18,649 bases of DNA. Source: DASQFQ01 sp039934455 (GTDB taxonomy: Bacteria; Actinomycetota; Thermoleophilia; Solirubrobacterales; Solirubrobacteraceae). Each line of letters starts with the position of its first letter. The stretch's first letter is position 1. The notes beneath the pieces are model-generated. The model had not been told where the DNA came from and ran no database searches. It saw only the letters and a program-made list of their open reading frames with translations. This document shows, in pieces, positions 13,035 to 18,649 of this stretch. Position numbers and translations under genes: made by a program. The stretch spans positions 1 through 18,649 of the forward strand of contig JBDTMF010000079.1 of assembly GCA_039934455.1 (NCBI GenBank), written 5' to 3'.

Positions 13035-14390
13035 GTGTCCTTTACGGGCCCCGAACCGCTGAGTACCAACCCGCTGCGGCGGGTCGCATTCGAGCTGCAG
13101 ACGGAGCGCCGGGCGCGCGGCGGCTACCCGCCGGGGGACACCTCGCCGAGCCTGCGGCGCACGCACCGCATGATCGTCGACCCGCTCGCATTGCTGCTCG
13201 AGGCCTACGAGCGCCACGGGCCCGTGTTCTCGCTGCGGATCCTCAACGCGCGCAACGTCTTCATGCTCGGCCCGGAGGCGAACCACTTCATGCTCGTCTC
13301 CCACGCCGACCGCTTCCGCTGGCGCGACGGCGGCTTCGGCGACCTGATCCCGCTGCTCGGCGACGGGATGCTCACGATCGACGGGGACTTCCACCGCCAG
13401 TCGCGCCGGGCGATGCTGCCCGCCTTCCACCACGAGCGCGTGCAGGCCGCCCGCGGCGTCATGGACGACGAGATCGAGCGGGCGCTGGCGCCGTGGCAGG
13501 ACGGGCTCGAGCTCGACCTCTACGCCTGGGCGCGCGAGCTCGCGCTGCGGGTGGCGATGCGGGCGCTGTTCGGCTTCGATCCCGACGCGCGCCGCGATGG
13601 AGTTCATCCGGCGCGCGAGTTCGAGCGTGCCCTCGGCTTCTACGGCCGCGAGTACTGGCTGCAGATCCTGCGCGGCCCGGGCACGCCCATGCGGGCGCTC
13701 ACGAACGCGCGCGGCCGGCTCGACGGCCTGATCTACGCCGAGATCTCGCGCCGCCGGCGGACAGGCGAGCGGGGCGAAGACGTCCTGTCGCTGCTGCTCG
13801 ACGCGCCGTTCACGGACCGCCACGTGCGCGACCACGTGATGACGCTGCTGTTCGCCGGCCACGACACCACGACCGCGACGATCGCGTTCTTCTTCTACGA
13901 GCTCGCCCGCCACCCCGAGATCGCCGACGCGATCAAAGGGAACGGCGCCCTGCTCGACCAGGCGCTCGAGGAGACGCTGCGGCTCTACCCACCGGCCTGG
14001 ATCGGCCCGCGCCGCGCCGCCGAGGCGTTCGAGTTCGGCGGCCACCGCATCGCCGCCGGCGCGCCGGTGAACTACTCCTCGTGGGCCTCGCACCGGCTGC
14101 CCGACGTGTGGGACGCGCCGCACGAGTTCCGCCCCGAGCGCTTCTCGCCCGAGCAGCGCGGCCGCATCCCCAAGGGCGCCTACGTCCCCTTCGGCGGCGG
14201 CTCGCGGATCTGCCTCGGGATGCGCTTCGGCCAGCTCGAGATCAAGGCCATCGCGGCGGCCGTCACTGAGCGTTTCAGCGTCGAGTTGCCCGCGGGCTCT
14301 CAGCTCCGGATCCGCCAGACGCCGACGCTCGGGCCGTGCGACGGCCTGCCGGTGCGGGTCCGGGTGGCACGCGGAACGCGCGAGGACTAG
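13035..14390 (+). CDS. cytochrome P450
   Basis: The 451-aa protein has all P450 hallmarks: the I-helix oxygen-activation motif AGHDTT (274-279), the K-helix ExxR (Glu313-Arg316, EETLRLYPP), the PERF-type meander (FRPERF) and the heme-binding loop FGGGSRICLG with ligand Cys393. It binds heme and would hydroxylate or otherwise oxidise an organic substrate using electrons from a separate ferredoxin or flavodoxin, since no reductase domain is fused. I-helix and loop style (AGHDTT, FGGGSRxC) is of the CYP4/CYP102-like type common in actinobacteria; the subfamily was not assigned. It starts at GTG 13035 and lies 45 nt upstream of the molybdenum hydroxylase genes in the same direction, so co-transcription is possible. 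No ferredoxin gene is adjacent. Confidence 0.95.
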   Translation: MSFTGPEPLSTNPLRRVAFELQTERRARGGYPPGDTSPSLRRTHRMIVDPLALLLEAYERHGPVFSLRILNARNVFMLGPEANHFMLVSHADRFRWRDGGFGDLIPLLGDGMLTIDGDFHRQSRRAMLPAFHHERVQAARGVMDDEIERALAPWQDGLELDLYAWARELALRVAMRALFGFDPDARRDGVHPAREFERALGFYGREYWLQILRGPGTPMRALTNARGRLDGLIYAEISRRRRTGERGEDVLSLLLDAPFTDRHVRDHVMTLLFAGHDTTTATIAFFFYELARHPEIADAIKGNGALLDQALEETLRLYPPAWIGPRRAAEAFEFGGHRIAAGAPVNYSSWASHRLPDVWDAPHEFRPERFSPEQRGRIPKGAYVPFGGGSRICLGMRFGQLEIKAIAAAVTERFSVELPAGSQLRIRQTPTLGPCDGLPVRVRVARGTRED

Positions 14391-14394
14391 GTTT

Positions 14395-14424
14395 CCTTTC
14401 GGAGAGAGAGACGTTCCGAGAAGG
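14395..14424 (+). promoter_or_regulatory. hairpin covering the start of the [2Fe-2S] subunit Shine-Dalgarno
   Basis: In the 45-nt gap after the P450, CCTT (14395-14398) plus TCGGA (14399-14403) can pair with TCCGA (14415-14419) plus AAGG (14421-14424). This gives a 9-bp stem with one bulged base (14420) and an 11-nt loop. AAGG is the first half of the strong Shine-Dalgarno AAGGAGGA (14421-14428), placed 7 nt before ATG 14436. The hairpin could modulate translation, or it may be chance. It has no T-tract and so is not an obvious terminator. Confidence 0.3.
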
Positions 14425-14435
14425 AGGAGATCTAC

Positions 14436-14923
<488 letters not shown>

Positions 14924-14927
<4 letters not shown>

Positions 14928-17386
14928 CCGCTGTTGAAGCCAACGGCAAGTGGGTCGGCCAGGCGCTGCGGCGCAAGGAAGACCCCCGGATGATCACCGG
15001 CCGGGGCAACTATGTGGACGACATGATCGTCTCGGGCATGCTCTACATGCACGTCGTGCGCTCCTCCGAGGCGCACGCGAAGATCGTCTCGATCGACGCC
15101 ACCGGCGCGCGCGAGCACCCCGGCGTCTACGGCGTCTTCACCGCCGAGGATCTCGACATCGCGTCGGGACTCCCGATGGCGTGGGTGCCGCCCGGGGTCG
15201 AGATCAAGACCCCCGAGCACTGGCCGCTGGCCAAGGGCGAGGTCAAGTACGTGGGCCAGGGCGTCGCGATCGTTCTCGGCAGCGACAAGTACGGCGTCGT
15301 CGACGCGGCCGAAGAGGTGCTGGTCGAGTACGACCCGCTGCCCGTGGTCGTCGATCCGGAGAAGGCGCTGGCCGACGACTCCATCCTCGTGCACGAGGAG
15401 TTCGGCACCAACAAGACCCACGAGTGGTCGATCGGCGGCGGCGACATGGACGCCGCGTGGCAGGAGGCCGACGTCATCGTCGAGCGGCGGATCGTCAACC
15501 ACCGCACCGCCGGCAGCCCGATCGAGCCGCGCGTCTGCCTCGCCGACTTCCGCGGCGGGTCGCTGACGCTGCACCTCACGAGCCAGAACCCGCACCTGAT
15601 CCGGCTCTTCATGGCCGGCGAGTTCGAGATGTCCGAGGACCGCATCCGCGTGATCGCCCCGGACGTCGGCGGGGGCTTCGGCGTGAAGATCTCCCACTAC
15701 CCGGAGGAGATCCTGGCGGCGTGGTCGTCCAAGCAGCTCGGCCGCCCGGTCAAGTGGACCGAGACGCGCTCGGAGAACCTGAGCTCGACCATCCACGGCC
15801 GCGACCAGATCGACTACGTGAAGGTCGGCGCCAAGCGCGACGGCACGATCACCGGGCTGGAGTGCAAGGCGATCGCCGACTTCGGCGCGTTCTACACGCT
15901 GCTGACCCCGTTCATCCCGGCGTTCACCGGCTTCGTGATCTCCGGTTGCTACAAGATCCCGAACCTGTCGTTCACGGCCATCGGCGCGTTCACGAACAAG
16001 ATGGCGACCGACGCGACGCGCGGCGCCGGCCGGCCCGAGGCGACCCACCTGATCGAGGTGATGATCGACCAGCTCGCGGCCGAGCTGGACATGGACCCGC
16101 TCGAGCTGCGGCGGAAGAACTTCATCCCCAAGGAGGACTTCCCGGCCGAGGTGGCGATCGGCATCGTCTACGACTCCGGCGACTACCACGGCTCGCTCGA
16201 CAAGCTGCTCACGCACGTCGACCTCGACGCGTTCCGCTCAGAGCAGGCGGAGCTGCGAAACCAGGGCAAGTACCGCGGCATCGGCTTCTCCACCTGGATG
16301 GAGATCTGCGGCCTCGCGCCCTCGCGCGTGGTCGGGCCGAGCGGCGTCGGGCTGCAGGCGGGCTTCTATGAGTCCTCGATCGTGCGCGTGCACGCGTCGG
16401 GCGGCGTGACCGTCTACACCGGCACGGCGCCGCACGGGCAGGGGCTCGACACCTCGTTCGCGCAGATCGTCGCCGACCGCCTGGGCATCACGCCCGACCA
16501 GGTCGACGTCCAGCACGGCGATACCGGGACCGGCCCGTTCGGCCTCGGCACCTACGGCTCGCGCTCGCTGGCCGTGGGCGGCGAGTCGATCGCCCGGTCG
16601 ACGGCGAAGGTGGCCGAGAAGGCGATGAAGATCGCCGCGCACCAGCTCGAGGCCGCGCCCGAGGACATGGAGCTCGCCGACGGCAAGTTCTCCGTCAAGG
16701 GCTCGCCCGACAAGGGCATGACCCTCGCGGAGGTCGCGGGCGGCGCCTACATCCCGGAGAACCTGCCCGAGGGCATGGAGCCGGGGCTCGAGGAGACGAC
16801 GTTCTACGACCCGGAGAACTTCGTGTTCCCGTTCGGCGCGCATGCGTGCATCGTCGACGTGGACGCGGAGACCGGGAAGATCGACATCTCGCGCTACGTC
16901 TGCGTCGACGACTGCGGCCCGGCCATCAACCCGAAGCTGATCGACGGCCAGATCCACGGCGGCGTCGTGCACGGCATCGGCCAGGCGCTCTACGAGCGCA
17001 TCCACTACGACGACGAGGGCCAGCTCGTGACCGGCACGTTCGTCGACTACGCGCTGCCCAGCGCCGCCGACGTGCCGAGCTTCGAGACCGATCGCACGGA
17101 GACCCCGTCGCCGGTCAACTCGCTCGGGGTCAAGGGCGTGGGGGAGGCCGGCACCATCGCGGCCACCCCGGCGATCGTCAACGCGGTCATCGACGCGCTG
17201 CGGCCGCTCGGCGTGACCTACATCGACATGCCGCTGAGCCCGCAGAACGTGTGGGCGAAGATCCAGGAGGCCAAGGGCAGTGCGGTGCCACCCGACCCGG
17301 GCAAGCAGGGCGGGTCGTTCGACGAGCACGGGAGCGGCAGCGCCGGTTCCGGACCGACCAGCCCGAGTGAGGGAGGCGGACTGTGA
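14924..17386 (+). CDS. xanthine oxidase-family molybdopterin-binding subunit (form II CODH-like, CoxL-like)
   Basis: The 820-aa protein is the catalytic subunit, binding Mo-molybdopterin cytosine dinucleotide. Family blocks include the N-terminal RRKEDPRMITGRGNYVDD (16-33), DVGGGFGVK, the APHGQG block and GVGEAG with the catalytic Glu741. The active-site loop is ATRGAGR (364-370). True CO dehydrogenases (form I) have AYxCSFR with a Cys that binds Cu; form II enzymes have AYRGAGR. This protein is thus form II-like with Tyr replaced by Thr365, and CO oxidation should not be assumed. The substrate is probably an N-heterocycle or aldehyde, but unknown. The Gly/Ser-rich last 25 residues are low complexity. 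The stop overlaps the FAD-subunit GTG as GTGA. Confidence 0.93.
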
Positions 17387-18225
17387 TCCCCGCAGAGTTC
17401 GACTACGTCGCGCCCGAGACGCTCGACGAGGCGCTCGCCGCGCTCAAGGACGGCGGCGAGGACGCGAAGCTCCTCGCCGGCGGCCACTCGCTGCTGCCGC
17501 TGATGAAGCTGCGGCTGGCGGCCCCGACGCTGCTGGTGGACCTGCGCAGGGTGCCCGGGCTGAGCGGCATCGCGCGCAGCAATGGCGGCTGGACCATCGG
17601 TGCGATGACCACGCACACCGCGATGGAGAGCGAGAGCGACCTCGGGCTGATGTCCGCGGTCGCCCACACGATCGCCGACCCGCAGGTCCGCAACCGCGGC
17701 ACGATCGGGGGTTCGCTCGCGCACGGCGACCCGGCCTCCGACCAGCTCGCGATCCTGCTCGCCTACGAGGGCTCGGTCGTGATCCGCGGCGAGTCGGGCG
17801 AGCGCGAGGTCGCGGCCGCCGACCTGTTCGAGGACTACCTCACGACAGCGGTCGGCGAGGGCGAGGTGCTGACCGAGACCCGCTGGCCCGCTCTCGACGG
17901 CTACGGCTGGGGCTACGAGAAGTTCAACCGCCGCAAGGAGGACTGGTCGATGGTGGCCGTCTCCGCGCTCGTCAAGAAGGCGGGCGACGGCTCCTGCGAG
18001 GACGTGCGCATCGGCCTCACGCACATGGGCAACGTGCCGCTGCGCGCGACCGCGGCCGAGCAGGCGCTGCGCGGCGGGCCGCTCGACGCCGCGAGCATCG
18101 CCGCGGCCGCCGAGCAGGCCGCCGAGGGCACCGAGCCGCCCGGCGACCTCAACGCGTCGCCGGACTACAAGCGCCACCTGGCGCGCGTGCTGTGCCGGCG
18201 CGCGCTCGAGGAGGCGGCGAAGTAG
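17383..18225 (+). CDS. molybdenum hydroxylase FAD-binding subunit (CoxM-like)
   Basis: The 280-aa protein is the flavoprotein subunit that accepts electrons from the iron-sulfur subunit. FAD pyrophosphate-binding motifs are AGGHS (32-36) and TIGG (107-110, in RNRGTIGGSLAHGDPASD). The C-terminal CO_deh_flav_C-type domain follows, to about 275. It starts with GTG 17383, overlapping the large-subunit TGA. GGGAGG (17371-17376) lies 6 nt upstream. With the two preceding genes it makes a complete heterotrimeric hydroxylase. The final electron acceptor (quinone or other) cannot be read from the sequence. Confidence 0.95.
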   Translation: MIPAEFDYVAPETLDEALAALKDGGEDAKLLAGGHSLLPLMKLRLAAPTLLVDLRRVPGLSGIARSNGGWTIGAMTTHTAMESESDLGLMSAVAHTIADPQVRNRGTIGGSLAHGDPASDQLAILLAYEGSVVIRGESGEREVAAADLFEDYLTTAVGEGEVLTETRWPALDGYGWGYEKFNRRKEDWSMVAVSALVKKAGDGSCEDVRIGLTHMGNVPLRATAAEQALRGGPLDAASIAAAAEQAAEGTEPPGDLNASPDYKRHLARVLCRRALEEAAK

Positions 18226-18649
18226 CCGAGGGGTTCGCCAGCGCCGAGGACGTCACACGGTCCCTGGCCGGCGAGGGCTACCTCGCCGACCGGGGCCTGG
18301 CGACGTCCGTCTACCTGGCCGCGACGCTCGAGCAGCCGCTGCTGCTCGAGGGCGAGGCGGGCGTGGGGAAGACCGAGGTCGCGCGGGCGCTCGCGTCCGC
18401 GACCGGCGCCGAGCTGATCCGGCTCCAGTGCCACGAGGGCATCGATCTCCACCACGCGGTCTACGACTGGGACTACTCGCGCCAGCTGCTCGCGATCCGG
18501 GCGGCCGAGGCGGGCGCGGAGGCGCACGAGCTGTTCGGCCGCGAGTTCCTGCTGCGGCGGCCGCTGCTGGAGGCGCTCGAGCACGACGGCCCGTCGGTGC
18601 TGCTGATCGACGAGATCGACCGCGCCGACGATGAGTTCGAGGCGTTCCT
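18192..18649 (+). CDS. MoxR family AAA+ ATPase (CoxD-like), partial at right edge
   Basis: About 152 codons are visible. Walker A is GEAGVGKT (54-61) and Walker B LLIDE (137-141), followed by IDRAD, as in MoxR/CoxD proteins. CoxD-type ATPases act in maturation of molybdenum hydroxylase active sites, for example metal or sulfur insertion, which fits the position right after the three subunit genes. The start is uncertain. GTG 18192 is the only ATG/GTG/TTG in frame before the domain, but it overlaps the FAD-subunit gene by 34 bp and lacks a Shine-Dalgarno. GAGGAGG (18208-18214) instead points to about 18222, where the codon is GTA. The 3' part lies outside the window. Confidence 0.85.
   Translation, partial: MPARARGGGEVAEGFASAEDVTRSLAGEGYLADRGLATSVYLAATLEQPLLLEGEAGVGKTEVARALASATGAELIRLQCHEGIDLHHAVYDWDYSRQLLAIRAAEAGAEAHELFGREFLLRRPLLEALEHDGPSVLLIDEIDRADDEFEAF

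Overview
This is a very GC-rich, gene-dense window with almost no intergenic space. Genes in a unit commonly overlap as ATGA, GTGA or TGATG. Together with GTG starts, a MurT peptidoglycan-amidation enzyme, a Chlor_Arch_YYY membrane protein and form II CO-dehydrogenase-like genes, this suggests an actinobacterium. Class Thermoleophilia (Solirubrobacter/Conexibacter-like) is my best guess; it is inferred from gene style, not from a marker gene.

Layout. (1) Positions 1-3603, minus strand: a five-gene unit read from 3603 downward, HAD-IIA phosphatase > small DUF2103-like protein > diacylglycerol kinase-family lipid kinase > murT > SAM methyltransferase (cut by the window edge). Every junction overlaps by 1-4 nt. 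(2) 3628-4314, plus: a cyclophilin-type peptidyl-prolyl isomerase lipoprotein, divergent from the HAD gene with only 24 bp between. (3) 4317-7685, minus: enolase-superfamily enzyme, two-helix membrane protein of unknown function, GNAT acetyltransferase, then an ECF-type sigma factor translationally coupled to an O6-alkylguanine-DNA alkyltransferase. (4) 7717-10385, plus: a 706-aa DUF2298/Chlor_Arch_YYY membrane protein and a VOC/glyoxalase-like protein that carries an in-frame hairpin. (5) 10301-12982, minus: a small acidic protein, a UPF0104 flippase-like protein and a TIGR03663/Agl23-like GT-C protein; the last overlaps the VOC gene tail to tail. (6) 13035-18649, plus: a cytochrome P450 and then a molybdenum hydroxylase operon of [2Fe-2S] subunit, molybdopterin subunit, FAD subunit and a MoxR-type ATPase (cut by the window edge).

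How the parts may work together. Region 1 joins cell-wall amidation (MurT) with lipid phosphorylation. Regions 4-5 bring together three polytopic proteins best known from archaea and Chloroflexi, where YYY and TIGR03663 proteins tend to co-occur. They probably form a lipid-linked sugar or envelope-glycan system that is little described in actinobacteria. Region 6 is a complete three-subunit molybdenum hydroxylase. Its active-site loop is form II-like (ATRGAGR) and not that of true CO dehydrogenase, so the substrate is unknown.

Regulation. Two divergent intergenic gaps (24 and 31 bp) each contain overlapping, oppositely oriented TANNNT-like -10 boxes placed close to both start codons. Two further genes have a -10 box 6-8 nt before the start. 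Leaderless transcription from symmetric promoters looks common here. No tRNA, rRNA, CRISPR, transposase or phage gene was seen, and no stretch over 300 bases lacks a gene.
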